Part shown: positions 50,063 to 59,312 of the stretch, piece by piece | Layout: every line of letters starts with the position of its first letter | How positions within the stretch are numbered: the stretch's first letter is position 1 | Assembly: GCF_900116015.1 (NCBI RefSeq) | Contig: NZ_FOYH01000002.1 | Location: forward strand, 426,823-490,822 | Reading direction: 5' to 3' | DNA: 64,000 nucleotides | Origin: Enterobacter sp. kpr-6 | GTDB taxonomy: Bacteria; Pseudomonadota; Gammaproteobacteria; Enterobacterales; Enterobacteriaceae | The notes under the pieces: generated by a model | Database searches by the model: none | What the model was told of the DNA's origin: nothing | Seen by the model: only the letters and a program-made list of their open reading frames with translations | Position numbers and translations under genes: made by a program

Positions 50063-52048
50063 ATGAGCCATATTGTTTACTTACGCATTAATGGAGAGCG
50101 GCAGGGAAATATCTCCGCGGGGTGTGGTACCGAAGCCTCCATCGGCAACCGCTGGCAACTCGGGCACGAGAATGAAATCATGTGTCTGAGCCTCGCCCAG
50201 AGCATGACCAGCACGGGCCAGCAGGCGCATCATCAGGGTTTGCAGTTCTGCAAGATGATCGACAAAAGCAGCCCCCTGCTGATGCAGGCGATTAACGATA
50301 ATGAACCGCTGAAACTGGATTTTGATTTTTACCGGATTAATCCTTTTGGCCGCATGGAAAAATATTACCGCATCGAATTACGTGGTGCGCTAATAAACCA
50401 TACATGGACAACCTTCGCAGATGATATTCCCAATGAATATATCATCGTCAGCTATGATTATATTCTTTGCCAGCATCTTATTGCCGGAACGGAAAACAGC
50501 TATCTGGTATTTCCCGATAATTACAACCGGCTTTTTCCTGTTCAGCAGGCTGCATATATCGCGCCGCCACCGCCGGAACCCAAACGCGAAATTACCCTGG
50601 TCCTCGGTGTGTTCTTTGATGGCACGGGGAATAACGCCATTAATACGCAGAATATGCTGGAGGTGTTTAAGGCGAAGCATTATCAGATTTCCAATCCGGA
50701 TGCGGCCAGTATCCTTGAAAAAACCGCTGAAGAAATGGGAATGACGGATAGCGAAGCCACCAGCTATCTGGGGTACTACACCAACATTCACTGGCTCAGT
50801 ACGCTGTATGACACGGATCTCCCACCAGAAAAAGGGTTTGTTCAGCAGGGGATTTACATTGAAGGGATTGGTACGGAGGACGGTAAACCTGACAGCCTGC
50901 TCGGTCAGGGACTGGGCATTTCGGATACCGGAGTGATTGCGAAGACGGACAAGGCAGTGAGTAAAATTGCCGAGGCTATCAAATCTTTACTTATAAAAAT
51001 CCCGGATAAAGTGACGGTTAAAGCTGTCCAATTCGATATCTTCGGCTTCAGCCGGGGCGCTGCTGCCGCCCGTCATTTCGCCAATCGCATTCAGAATGCA
51101 GACCCGTTAATTATCGCTGCGATCCGTGAGGGGCTGGCCCGGTTCACCTACACCGGCGCACCGGCCGGGAAAACCCGCTTTATCGGCATTATGGATACGG
51201 TGGCTGCCATCGGCACCCCGGTAAACGGCCTTAACCCGCATAGCGCTGATACCGGAATCGTTAATATCACCCTTCGCCCCGGCGTGGCGGAAAAAGTGTT
51301 TCATATCACTGCGCTCAATGAATGCCGCTTTAACTTTGCGCTCAACAGCGTGCGCCCGGCGTGGCCAGAACTGGCGCTGCCCGGTGCCCACTCAGACATC
51401 GGCGGTGGCTACCTGCCGGTGATGCGCGAGAGCGTGTTTCTCACCCGTCCGCAGGGGGAAACGGTGCCGGATGGCCAACCGGAGACACAGACAGATGTCT
51501 GTCAGCGTGCGCTGGCGCAAAAAACCGTGCTTGCCGCCCTGCCCGCCGTTGCGCCACTGCTCCGCACCCATCCCGTTAACGTCAGTACCTGGAGTCAGCA
51601 CACGGTGCCTTCTGACCGCAACGGACAGATGCAGAAGCGCAGCTTCGCCGCCCTGACCCTGCAAAAGCGGATCGTTAGAAACGGCTGGGCGAACGTGGTA
51701 CTGCGGGTGATGATGGCAGCGGCACAGGAGGCGGGCGTGATATTTACTGAAGTTGAGAAAAATGATGACGTAAAGCTCCCCGCTGAGTTGATGCCGTTTT
51801 ACCAGAAGGCGCTGGCACAGGGGAAAGCGGTGCGTGCAGGAAGAATTTATGCGCCTTTTTTACCTGCTGAAATGGATACCATCGCCAGAGATTACATCCA
51901 CTGCTCCGCCAACTGGAACGCGGTAGAGATTAAAGAGAGCGGAGAAATTTACGGCGGAGCGTGGGCGAGCGAAACGCTCGGCTTTATCAACCGCCCGGAT
52001 GAAAACTGGCGGCGCACTGTTTATAACATGGACGGAAAAAACACATGA
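50063..52048 (+). CDS. Hcp-fused Tle1-type phospholipase effector (T6SS)
   Basis: A 661-aa protein with two parts. Residues 1-150 resemble enterobacterial Hcp, the type VI secretion tube ring (MSHIVYLRINGERQGNISAG; HENEIMCLSLAQSM; IDKSSPLL; LKLDFDFYRINPFG). A proline linker (APPPPEPK, 168-175) leads to a DUF2235 alpha/beta hydrolase: LGVFFDGTGNN (181-191), the nucleophile elbow GFSRG with Ser330, an Asp in GIMDTVA (378) and GAHSDIGGGY with His443. This suggests a Tle1-type membrane-phospholipid lipase delivered as tube cargo. The start has an AAAGGA ribosome site, and the stop overlaps the next gene by 4 nt. No other T6SS gene is in the window. Function is inferred. Confidence 0.85.
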   Translation: MSHIVYLRINGERQGNISAGCGTEASIGNRWQLGHENEIMCLSLAQSMTSTGQQAHHQGLQFCKMIDKSSPLLMQAINDNEPLKLDFDFYRINPFGRMEKYYRIELRGALINHTWTTFADDIPNEYIIVSYDYILCQHLIAGTENSYLVFPDNYNRLFPVQQAAYIAPPPPEPKREITLVLGVFFDGTGNNAINTQNMLEVFKAKHYQISNPDAASILEKTAEEMGMTDSEATSYLGYYTNIHWLSTLYDTDLPPEKGFVQQGIYIEGIGTEDGKPDSLLGQGLGISDTGVIAKTDKAVSKIAEAIKSLLIKIPDKVTVKAVQFDIFGFSRGAAAARHFANRIQNADPLIIAAIREGLARFTYTGAPAGKTRFIGIMDTVAAIGTPVNGLNPHSADTGIVNITLRPGVAEKVFHITALNECRFNFALNSVRPAWPELALPGAHSDIGGGYLPVMRESVFLTRPQGETVPDGQPETQTDVCQRALAQKTVLAALPAVAPLLRTHPVNVSTWSQHTVPSDRNGQMQKRSFAALTLQKRIVRNGWANVVLRVMMAAAQEAGVIFTEVEKNDDVKLPAELMPFYQKALAQGKAVRAGRIYAPFLPAEMDTIARDYIHCSANWNAVEIKESGEIYGGAWASETLGFINRPDENWRRTVYNMDGKNT

Positions 52049-52701
52049 AATACCTGACCCGGCTTTCACTGCTCTCACTTTTTATGCTGACCGCCTGTCA
52101 CGCCGGCAAACCCATGCCCCCGGAAGAAACCGGTGCCATGCCCTACGGAGAGTGGGGGTTTGCTTTTTTTACTCCCAAAGCCCTTCCGGCGAGCGTGAAT
52201 TTCGTCACCCTGCTGGATGAGAAACAGGTCCATTACACGTTTCGTACCCTCGACAGCGTGCAATCTAATCCTTCCAGCATCGGGAAGTGGTTTCAACGAG
52301 TGTCACGTTACACGCAATTCAACAAAGCCCGCCATCCCCCGCTGGCTATCATTTTCTGCTGGGATTCGATCATTGATAAAAAAACCTACGAGACGCACAT
52401 CACCTTTTCGCAGGCCACGCGCGACAGAATGCACGCCCCCGCGGGAGTGGATATATCCGGTGATACGGCCTGGTACGACACCATGCTGTTCGGGCTGGCC
52501 CCGGAGGGAAAAGTACGCGTCTGGCTGCAAACGTTAAAGAGAATTGACAATCTCCCTGTCCAGCCGGAGAAACTCGTCACGCTGTCAGGCAGCGAACTGC
52601 GTGTTTGTAAAAACATATCCAACCATAAACAAGGCTATGACTATAGCCAGACAACAAAAGACTTCATCAAAGACAAAACCTACCCTTACGGCGAGTGGTA
52701 A
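52045..52701 (+). CDS. DUF2931-type lipoprotein, probable immunity protein
   Basis: A 218-aa lipoprotein with a signal peptide ending in the lipobox MLTAC (Cys18 acylated). This places it in the periplasm or outer membrane, where a phospholipase effector would attack. The body (YGEWGFAFFTPKALP; AIIFCWDSIIDKKTYETHI; GDTAWYDTMLFGLAPEGKVRVWL) fits the DUF2931 family that accompanies lipase effectors. The start lies in an ATGA overlap with the effector, so co-translation is expected. The pentapeptide PYGEW occurs at residues 33-37 and again as the last five residues. Confidence 0.78.
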   Translation: MKYLTRLSLLSLFMLTACHAGKPMPPEETGAMPYGEWGFAFFTPKALPASVNFVTLLDEKQVHYTFRTLDSVQSNPSSIGKWFQRVSRYTQFNKARHPPLAIIFCWDSIIDKKTYETHITFSQATRDRMHAPAGVDISGDTAWYDTMLFGLAPEGKVRVWLQTLKRIDNLPVQPEKLVTLSGSELRVCKNISNHKQGYDYSQTTKDFIKDKTYPYGEW

Positions 52702-52733
52702 GGCTGTTCGGGAGAAGCAGCAGTAAGTATCAA

Positions 52734-52766
52734 TAAAAAAGCCAGTCAGTGATGACACTGACTGGC
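52734..52766 (-). terminator. ahpF terminator
   Basis: GCCAGTCAGTG-TCAT-CACTGACTGGC, read on the minus strand, is followed by six T. It lies 31 bp downstream of the ahpF stop and also faces the end of the effector cassette. Confidence 0.88.
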
Positions 52767-52796
52767 TTGCTTGCAGGTATGTCTGACTTTCTTTTT

Positions 52797-54359
52797 TTAT
52801 ACGGTGGTGCGGATCAGGTGGTCAAAGGCGCTCAGTGACGCTTTTGCCCCTTCGCCAGTGGCGATAATAATCTGCTTGTACGGCACGGTGGTGCAGTCGC
52901 CTGCGGCGAATACGCCCTTCACGCTGGTTTCGCATTTCGCGTCGATGATGATTTCACCCATGCGGTTACGTTCAATCGCGCCTTCCAGCCAGTTGGTGTT
53001 CGGCAGCAGACCAATCTGTACGAAGATCCCCGCCAGCGCCAGGTGGTGCACGTCGCCGCTCACGCGGTCACGGTACTCAAGGCCCGTCAGTTTCGTGCCG
53101 TCACCTTTCACTTCGGTGGTCTGCGCATTCAGGATGATGTCCACGTTTGGCAGGCTGCGTACTTTATTCTGCAATACCTGGTCCGCTTTCATCTCTGGCG
53201 CAAATTCCAGCAGCGTAACGTGCTCTACAATTCCTGCCAGATCGATTGCCGCTTCCACGCCGGAGTTGCCGCCGCCGATCACCGCCACGCGCTTGCCTTT
53301 AAACAGCGGGCCGTCGCAGTGCGGGCAGTAGGTTACACCTTTGGTGCGGTACTGTTCTTCACCCGGCACGTTCATGTTGCGCCATTTCGCACCGGTCGCA
53401 ATGATGATGCTGCGTGCTTTCAGCACGGCACCGGACGCGGTTTCGATCTGATGCAGGCCACCTTCCACTTCCGCCGGAGTCAGACGCGTCGCGCTTTGGG
53501 TGTCAATGACATCCACATCGTAATCATCCACGTGCGCTTTTAATGCGCCCGCCAGTTTCTGACCTTCGGTTTTCGGCACAGAGATGTAGTTTTCGATATC
53601 CACGGTGTCGAGCACCTGGCCACCGAAACGCTCACCCATCAGGCCGGTACGGATGCCTTTACGGGCAGAGTACACTGCCGCCGCCGCACCCGCCGGGCCG
53701 GAGCCGACGATCAGCACGTCATATGCATCGCGTTTGTTCAGCTCTTCCGCCGCACGTTTTTCTGCGCCGGTGTCCACCTTCGCCACGATTTCAGTCAGCG
53801 TCATACGGCCCTGACCGAACTCTTTACCGTTCATAAAGACCGCCGGAACACCCATGATGTTACGGTCGGTGATTTCGTTCTGGAATGCGCCACCGTCAAT
53901 CGCGGTGTGCTTAATACGCGGGTTCAGTACCGCCATTAAGTTCAGCGCCTGCACCACGTCCGGGCAGTTGTGACAGGTCAGCGAGTAATAAGTTTCGAAT
54001 TCAAAATCGCCGTCGATATCGCGGATCTGCTCAAGCAGCGACTGTGCTTCTTTCGACGGATGACCGCCGGTCCACAGCAGCGCCAACACCAGCGAGGTGA
54101 ATTCATGGCCCAGCGGAGAGCCGGCAAAGCGCGGTCCCTGTACTGAACCCGGATTGGTAATAACAAATGATGGCTTGCGCACGGCCAGCGTGTTGTCTTC
54201 TTTGAAAGAGACTTTGTCAGACAGTTCGGCGATTTCCGCCAGCAGTTCCTTGATTTCTGCCGATTTAGCGCTGTCATCCAGCGTGGCAATCAGCTCAACA
54301 GGCTTAGTCAGGCGCTCAAGATAAGCCTTAAGCTGTGTTTTCATATTTGTGTCGAGCAT
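52797..54359 (-). CDS. ahpF: Alkyl hydroperoxide reductase subunit F
   Basis: NADH-dependent flavoprotein disulfide reductase that recycles AhpC, 520 aa. The N-terminal double thioredoxin-like domain has Cys129-Cys132 (TCHNCPD). The thioredoxin-reductase-like part has FAD motif [11 protein letters not shown], the redox pair TYCPHCDG and NAD motif [12 protein letters not shown]. The ATG at 54359 lies 6 nt from AGGAG; the ATG at 54365 abuts it and is rejected. It is downstream of ahpC, separated by a hairpin and an ERIC element. Confidence 0.96.
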   Translation of the reverse strand: MLDTNMKTQLKAYLERLTKPVELIATLDDSAKSAEIKELLAEIAELSDKVSFKEDNTLAVRKPSFVITNPGSVQGPRFAGSPLGHEFTSLVLALLWTGGHPSKEAQSLLEQIRDIDGDFEFETYYSLTCHNCPDVVQALNLMAVLNPRIKHTAIDGGAFQNEITDRNIMGVPAVFMNGKEFGQGRMTLTEIVAKVDTGAEKRAAEELNKRDAYDVLIVGSGPAGAAAAVYSARKGIRTGLMGERFGGQVLDTVDIENYISVPKTEGQKLAGALKAHVDDYDVDVIDTQSATRLTPAEVEGGLHQIETASGAVLKARSIIIATGAKWRNMNVPGEEQYRTKGVTYCPHCDGPLFKGKRVAVIGGGNSGVEAAIDLAGIVEHVTLLEFAPEMKADQVLQNKVRSLPNVDIILNAQTTEVKGDGTKLTGLEYRDRVSGDVHHLALAGIFVQIGLLPNTNWLEGAIERNRMGEIIIDAKCETSVKGVFAAGDCTTVPYKQIIIATGEGAKASLSAFDHLIRTTV

Positions 54360-54437
54360 TTTCATCTCCTGCTAAAAAACATCATCATGCAAGCTGCCTT
54401 ATTTGGGCTGCCTGAATGCAACTTGAATCATGGTGTT

Positions 54438-54464
54438 GAAAAAGCGGGTGCGGCGCACCCGCTT
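54438..54464 (-). terminator. Hairpin between ahpC and ahpF
   Basis: AAGCGGGTGC-GCC-GCACCCGCTT followed by TTTC on the minus strand. It probably gives partial termination, so that ahpC is made in excess over ahpF. Confidence 0.7.
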
Positions 54465-54477
54465 AAGGATTAATTCG

Positions 54478-54592
54478 CAAGTATTTCGTGTTACAGGAAG
54501 GCGGCAAGCTTATGAATCCCCGGGAGCTTACATAAGTAAGTGACCGGGGTGATTAAGCGCAGTCAACGCACCTGTAGCGCGAAAGACGCCGT
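54478..54592. repeat. ERIC element in the ahpC-ahpF spacer
   Basis: About 115 bp matching the enterobacterial repetitive intergenic consensus: CAGGAAGGCGGCAAG, then GAATCCCCGGGAGCTTACAT and AAGTAAGTGACCGGGGTGA, then CGCAGTCAACGCAC. The central inverted repeat is intact, with compensating changes against the consensus (CCCCGG/CCGGGG instead of CCCCAG/CTGGGG). It ends 6 bp from the ahpC stop codon, so it is transcribed within the ahpCF mRNA. Confidence 0.9.
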
Positions 54593-54597
54593 GAATT

Positions 54598-55161
54598 TTA
54601 GATTTTGCCAACCAGGTCCAGAGACGGAGCCAGAGTCGCGTCGCCTTCTTTCCATTTAGCCGGGCACACTTCGCCTGGGTGAGAAGCAACGTACTGAGCC
54701 GCTTTCACTTTACGCAGCAGGTCAGATGCGTCGCGGCCAATGCCTTCAGCGGTGACTTCAACAGCCTGGATGATGCCCTGCGGGTCAACGATGAAGGTAC
54801 CACGGTCAGCCAGGCCTTCATCTTCACGCATAACTTCGAAGTTACGGGTCAGGGCACCAGTCGGGTCGCCGATCATCGCGTATTTGATTTTAGCGATGGT
54901 TTCAGAGCTGCTGTGCCATGCTTTGTGAGTAAAGTGAGTATCGGTAGACACAGAGTAGATGTCCACGCCCAGTTTCTGGAACTCGTCATGATGGTCTGCC
55001 ACGTCACCCAGTTCGGTCGGGCAAACGAAAGTGAAGTCAGCCGGATAGAAGAAGAACACGCTCCAGCGGCCTTCAGTATCTTTCTCAGTAACTTCTACAA
55101 ATTCACCGTTTTTGAACGCCTGGTTTTTGAAAGGTTTGATTTTAGTGTTGATTAAAGACAT
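54598..55161 (-). CDS. ahpC: Alkyl hydroperoxide reductase peroxiredoxin AhpC
   Basis: Typical 2-Cys peroxiredoxin, the main scavenger of low-level hydrogen peroxide, 187 aa. The peroxidatic cysteine is Cys47 (FTFVCPTEL) and the resolving cysteine is near residue 166 (GEVCPAKW). It is the first gene of ahpCF, transcribed leftwards. The 261-bp spacer to dsbG should hold the OxyR-controlled promoter; no operator could be placed by eye. Confidence 0.97.
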   Translation of the reverse strand: MSLINTKIKPFKNQAFKNGEFVEVTEKDTEGRWSVFFFYPADFTFVCPTELGDVADHHDEFQKLGVDIYSVSTDTHFTHKAWHSSSETIAKIKYAMIGDPTGALTRNFEVMREDEGLADRGTFIVDPQGIIQAVEVTAEGIGRDASDLLRKVKAAQYVASHPGEVCPAKWKEGDATLAPSLDLVGKI

Positions 55162-55255
55162 TGATACTTTCTCCGTGGTTTCGATGGGATGTAAGTTAAC
55201 GAATTTTAGCGAGCCCGGCTAATGCGTTTACGTTATCAAATCAATAAGCGATATC

Positions 55256-55280
55256 TATACCCGTCATACTTCAAGCTGCT
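55256..55280. repeat. Isolated ERIC end fragment
   Basis: TATACCCGTCATACTTCAAGCTGC is the terminal segment of ERIC elements, found alone in the ahpC-dsbG spacer. The rest of the element is not recognisable, so it looks like a decayed copy. Confidence 0.6.
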
Positions 55281-55422
55281 GGCCAAAACCGAAAACTTCA
55301 AACGCAGGCGATTAGAACATCCCCACGTTTAAACAACAACGCGCGTAGTGTAAGGTCTGACCTATGGCTGTGATAAGTTTCACCTTACCAGAAAACATCC
55401 CTATTAAATACAAGGAATTACC

Positions 55423-56166
55423 ATGCTTAAACGCGCGTTGTTACTGACTCTGCTGCCCTTTTTTGCCCAGGCTGAAGATCTGCCCGCACCGGTAAAAGCC
55501 ATTGAGAAACAGGGAATTACTATCATCAAATCCTTCGATGCGCCGGGTGGAATGAAGGGGTATCTGGGTAAATATCAGGACATGGGCGTCACCATTTACC
55601 TTACGCCGGACGGTAAACATGCGATATCGGGCTATATGTATGACGAAGCGGGCACCAATCTCAGTGAAAAGCTGATCCAGCAGGACATCTATGCCCCTGC
55701 CGGACGTGAACTGTGGCAGCAAATGGAAAAAGCGCAGTGGATCCTCGATGGCAAACAGGACGCCCCGCGCGTGGTGTACGTGTTCGCCGATCCTTTCTGC
55801 CCGTACTGCAAACAGTTCTGGCAGCAGGCGCGCCCGTGGGTCGACAGCGGAAAAGTGCAGTTACGCACGCTATTAGTGGGCGTGATCAAACCCGAAAGCC
55901 CGGCAACCGCTGCGGCAATCATGACATCAAAAGATGCGGCGAAAACCTGGCACGACTATGAGCAGTCCGCCGGAAAACTGCCGCTGACGCTGCCGAAAGC
56001 GATCCCTGAGCCAACCATGAAGGCGCTCAACGCCCATCAAAAGTTAATGGACGATCTCGGGGCAAACGCGACGCCCGCCATCTACTACATGAATAAGGAA
56101 AATATTCTGCAACAGGTTGTGGGCCTGCCCGATGAAGAAAAGTTGAAGGTAATCATGGGGGAATAA
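55423..56166 (+). CDS. dsbG: Periplasmic disulfide isomerase/chaperone DsbG
   Basis: Homodimeric thioredoxin-fold protein that repairs disulfides and protects single cysteines from sulfenylation, kept reduced by DsbD. The 247-aa precursor has a signal ending AQA-ED, an N-terminal dimerisation domain, and the active site CPYC at Cys126-Cys129 (109/112 in the mature protein). It is divergent from ahpC, as in E. coli. Confidence 0.96.
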   Translation: MLKRALLLTLLPFFAQAEDLPAPVKAIEKQGITIIKSFDAPGGMKGYLGKYQDMGVTIYLTPDGKHAISGYMYDEAGTNLSEKLIQQDIYAPAGRELWQQMEKAQWILDGKQDAPRVVYVFADPFCPYCKQFWQQARPWVDSGKVQLRTLLVGVIKPESPATAAAIMTSKDAAKTWHDYEQSAGKLPLTLPKAIPEPTMKALNAHQKLMDDLGANATPAIYYMNKENILQQVVGLPDEEKLKVIMGE

Positions 56167-56178
56167 ACTTATTCACGG

Positions 56179-56202
56179 GTGGGCATAATGCCTGCCCATT
56201 TT
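56179..56202 (+). terminator. dsbG terminator
   Basis: TGGGCA-TAATGCC-TGCCCA followed by TTTTC, 13 bp after the dsbG stop. Confidence 0.75.
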
Positions 56203-56380
56203 CGGGCGCGTGAGCTTATTTTATTATCCCGCTTTCAAATATTTTTTTTCGTGATACATTTAGTTTTGATACAACCGTATTTAAGCATGCCGATGACAAT
56301 GGATTGTAATAAGACATAATTTTCATCAATGGAATATGGGTTGTATTCCTTATTCATAGTCAATAAATCAGGATGACAAA

Positions 56381-57283
56381 ATGGCTAACCTCTATGACCT
56401 TAAAAAGTTCGATCTTAACCTGCTGATCATTTTTGAGAGCATTTATCAGCATCAAAGTATCAGCAAGGCAGCCGAAACGTTATTTATTACGCCTTCGGCG
56501 GTAAGCCAGTCATTACAACGCTTACACGCTCAGCTCAACGATCCGCTTTTTGTGCGCTCCGGCAAAGGCGTAACGCCGACGACCGTGGGTATTAATCTGC
56601 ACAGCCATCTGGAAGAAAATCTTAATCAGCTTGAACAAACGATTAACATCATGAACCGGGCTGACCTGAAAAAGAATTTCATTGTTTACAGCCCTAAGGT
56701 CTTAATTTCCAACGGCCTGACCACGCTCATTAACACCCTTCAGGATAAAGCCGCTTACACCGTTGAACACCATAATATGTTAATCGCGCCGGATACGGCG
56801 GAAGACCTGCTGAATTATCGTAAAGCCGATCTGATCATCTCGCTGTTCCCCGTCCACAACCACTCCATTATCTGCCGCCCGCTGAAAAGCGAGCCGCTGG
56901 TGCTGGTCTGCCGTAAGCAGCACCCCCGTCTGGACGAAGCCACCACCACGGACAAGGTGCTGGAAGAAGGCTTTACCTTTTATAACAGCCCCAACAGCGC
57001 CACCAAAGAGTTGCAGGCGGCTATCGAGGCGCGGCTTCCACAGCGGAACATTGTTTTTCGCAGCGACTCCATGCTCTCTATCCTCAGCATGATTAGCCAG
57101 ACCGATCTGGTCGGCGTGGTGTCGCAGTCTAGTTATCTTTTCATGAAAGATATTTTGCAGCTTAAACAGATCAATATTGGCGCGCCTTTACCTAATATTG
57201 ACTATTACATGTTGTATAACCGGGCCGCCCTCAGAGGCAGTGTTTTTTCACAGTTCATTGACAGCTTTGATTCATCGCATTGA
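56381..57283 (+). CDS. ybdO: LysR-type regulator YbdO
   Basis: LysR-family transcription factor of 300 aa. The helix-turn-helix is at about residues 12-70 (LLIIFESIYQHQSISKAAET; ITPSAVSQSLQRLHAQ), followed by a substrate-binding domain that is less conserved against E. coli YbdO. Its target is not evident here. It follows dsbG by 214 bp and is closed by its own hairpin. Confidence 0.9.
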   Translation: MANLYDLKKFDLNLLIIFESIYQHQSISKAAETLFITPSAVSQSLQRLHAQLNDPLFVRSGKGVTPTTVGINLHSHLEENLNQLEQTINIMNRADLKKNFIVYSPKVLISNGLTTLINTLQDKAAYTVEHHNMLIAPDTAEDLLNYRKADLIISLFPVHNHSIICRPLKSEPLVLVCRKQHPRLDEATTTDKVLEEGFTFYNSPNSATKELQAAIEARLPQRNIVFRSDSMLSILSMISQTDLVGVVSQSSYLFMKDILQLKQINIGAPLPNIDYYMLYNRAALRGSVFSQFIDSFDSSH

Positions 57284-57293
57284 TGAAATAAAT

Positions 57294-57330
57294 AATAAGG
57301 CCACCCGGGTTAAAAAGGCGTGGCCTTATT
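57294..57330 (+). terminator. Hairpin after ybdO
   Basis: AATAAGGCCAC and GTGGCCTTATT are perfectly complementary, 11 bp after the ybdO stop. The T tract is short (TTATTAATT), so termination is probable rather than certain. Confidence 0.65.
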
Positions 57331-57480
57331 AATTCATAAAATTTATTAATAGAAAATCCCCGGTAATAACTGTTCATTTAACTTTAATCATTAAGGGAAA
57401 ATAAACATTCACCTGCACCATTTTTTACTGCATTATTGTCGCCCGAACAGTGCACCTGCCCTAATTGGGAATTGATTTTT

Positions 57481-58701
57481 ATGTCAATGCTTAAAATTGA
57501 GTTGCAGCAAAATGTCTATGAGGCCACCCTGGACCGCATTAACTGGACGTTCGACACGCTGCCACGTATTTGTGTTTCATTTTCTGGCGGGAAAGATTCA
57601 ACGGTAATGTTGCATCTGGTGGCGCAAATAGCGCGGCAGCGAAAAAGAAAGATCTCGGTGTTATTTATTGACTGGGAGGCGCAATTTTCCTGCACTATTG
57701 AACATGTCGAAAGTATGCGGGCGCTTTACCAGGATGTGATTGAGGATTTTTACTGGATAGCCCTGCCGCTCACCACGCAAAACGCCCTCTCCCAGTACGA
57801 ACCGGAATGGCAGTGCTGGCAGCCGGGCAAACCCTGGGTACGCAAGCCGCCTGCCCATGCCATCACCGACCCCGCTTATTTCCCCTTTTACCAGCCGGCA
57901 ATGACCTTCGAAACCTTTGTCCACTGTTTTGCCGACTGGTTTGCCAATCATCGCCCGGCCACCGTGATGATTGGTATCCGCGCCGACGAATCCATCAACC
58001 GCTTTAACGCCATCGCCTCCGGGCGTAAACAGCGCTTTGCCGATGACAAACCCTGGACCTCCGTGGCAGCGCGCGGTCATAGCTGGTATGTGTACCCGAT
58101 TTATGACTGGAAAACGGCCGACGTCTGGACATGGTTTGCGAAGTCGGGCGAACGCTACAACCCGCTCTACAACCTGATGTACCAGGCGGGCGTTCCCCTG
58201 CGCTATATGCGCATTTGCGAGCCGTTTGGCCCGGAGCAGCGCCAGGGATTGTGGCTTTATCATGTGCTGGAGCCTGAACGCTGGGCCGCAATGTGCGAGC
58301 GCGTCAGCGGGGTTTGCAGCGGCGGGGTGTATGCCGGAAAAGACAATACCTTTTATGGTCACCGCAAAATCAGCAAGCCCGACGGCCATAGCTGGCAATC
58401 CTACACCAGCCTGCTGCTTTACAGTATGCCCGCCCCCACCGCCAGTCATTACAAGAACAAAATCGCCGTTTACATCAACTGGTACCGTAAAAAAGGGTTT
58501 GAGATCCCCGATACCCAGGACGGTGATATTGGCTACAAAGATATCCCGTCGTGGCGGCGCATCTGTAAAGTTCTGCTTAACAATGACTACTGGTGCCGCG
58601 CGCTTTCTTTTAGTCCTAACAAACCTGGTAATTACAAACGCTACAGCGAACGCATGGCGGAAAAACGAAAAGAGTGGGGGATCTTATGCGACAACGACTG
58701 A
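57481..58701 (+). CDS. ybdN: PAPS-reductase-like PP-loop protein YbdN
   Basis: Member of the PAPS reductase/DUF3440 family, 406 aa as in E. coli. The ATP-pyrophosphatase loop SGGKDST is at residues 35-41, followed by conserved GIRADESINRF and the C-terminal DIPSWRRICKVLLNNDYWCR. Its function is unknown. It is always paired with the ParB-like ybdM, which overlaps its 3' end by 16 nt; similar pairs occur with phage and DNA-modification genes. The ATG at 57481 (MSMLKIEL) matches the E. coli start. Confidence 0.9.
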   Translation: MSMLKIELQQNVYEATLDRINWTFDTLPRICVSFSGGKDSTVMLHLVAQIARQRKRKISVLFIDWEAQFSCTIEHVESMRALYQDVIEDFYWIALPLTTQNALSQYEPEWQCWQPGKPWVRKPPAHAITDPAYFPFYQPAMTFETFVHCFADWFANHRPATVMIGIRADESINRFNAIASGRKQRFADDKPWTSVAARGHSWYVYPIYDWKTADVWTWFAKSGERYNPLYNLMYQAGVPLRYMRICEPFGPEQRQGLWLYHVLEPERWAAMCERVSGVCSGGVYAGKDNTFYGHRKISKPDGHSWQSYTSLLLYSMPAPTASHYKNKIAVYINWYRKKGFEIPDTQDGDIGYKDIPSWRRICKVLLNNDYWCRALSFSPNKPGNYKRYSERMAEKRKEWGILCDND

Positions 58702-59312
58702 TTTCTGAGATGAAAGCCTATTTAGAATCCATACCTGAGGAGAATCGTATTGATGCTATCAATGCGTTTCGCCTGGCGTTGCACGAGCTTAGCCCGTTTA
58801 AGGAGCAGCCTGTTGACTGCGTGCTGTGGGTGAAACAGGAGTGCATCGACGGCAACGACTACAACCCCAATAACGTTGCGCCGCCTGAGAAACGCCTGCT
58901 GCTGAAATCGCTGGAAGCTGACGGCTTCACGCAGCCTGTCGTGGTGATGCAGCATCGGGAAAATCACTTTGAGATCATCGACGGCTTTCACCGTCACGAA
59001 CTGGGCAAAGAGAAACCGGCGCTGAAAAAACAGCTAAAAGGCTATCTGCCCGTCACCTGCATCCGTAGCGGAAACCAGACCCGTGCAGACCGGATGGCCT
59101 CCACCGTTCGTCACAACCGGGCGCGGGGACGGCATAAAATTCATGATATGTCAGAGATTGTCCGCGAACTGGCGCAACTGGGCTGGAAAGATGAGCGCAT
59201 CAGTAAAGAACTGGGGATGGACAGCGATGAAGTGCTGCGCTTAAAGCAAATCAACGGCCTGCTGGAACTGTTCGCAGACCGTCGATTTTCCCGCGCATGG
59301 ACGGTGAAATAA
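58686..59312 (+). CDS. ybdM: ParB/sulfiredoxin-like nuclease-domain protein YbdM
   Basis: ParB N-terminal-domain protein of 208 aa. The nucleotide-binding ParB motifs are visible as PPEKRLLLKSLEADGFTQPV, EIIDGFHRHELGK and TVRHNRARGRH. A helix-turn-helix-like segment follows (WKDERISKELGMDSDEVLRL). Function is not known; the stable partnership with ybdN suggests they act together. The ATG at 58686 has GGGGGA upstream; the GTG at 58674 is an alternative. Its stop directly abuts the end of the opposing ybdL. Confidence 0.88.
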   Translation: MRQRLISEMKAYLESIPEENRIDAINAFRLALHELSPFKEQPVDCVLWVKQECIDGNDYNPNNVAPPEKRLLLKSLEADGFTQPVVVMQHRENHFEIIDGFHRHELGKEKPALKKQLKGYLPVTCIRSGNQTRADRMASTVRHNRARGRHKIHDMSEIVRELAQLGWKDERISKELGMDSDEVLRLKQINGLLELFADRRFSRAWTVK

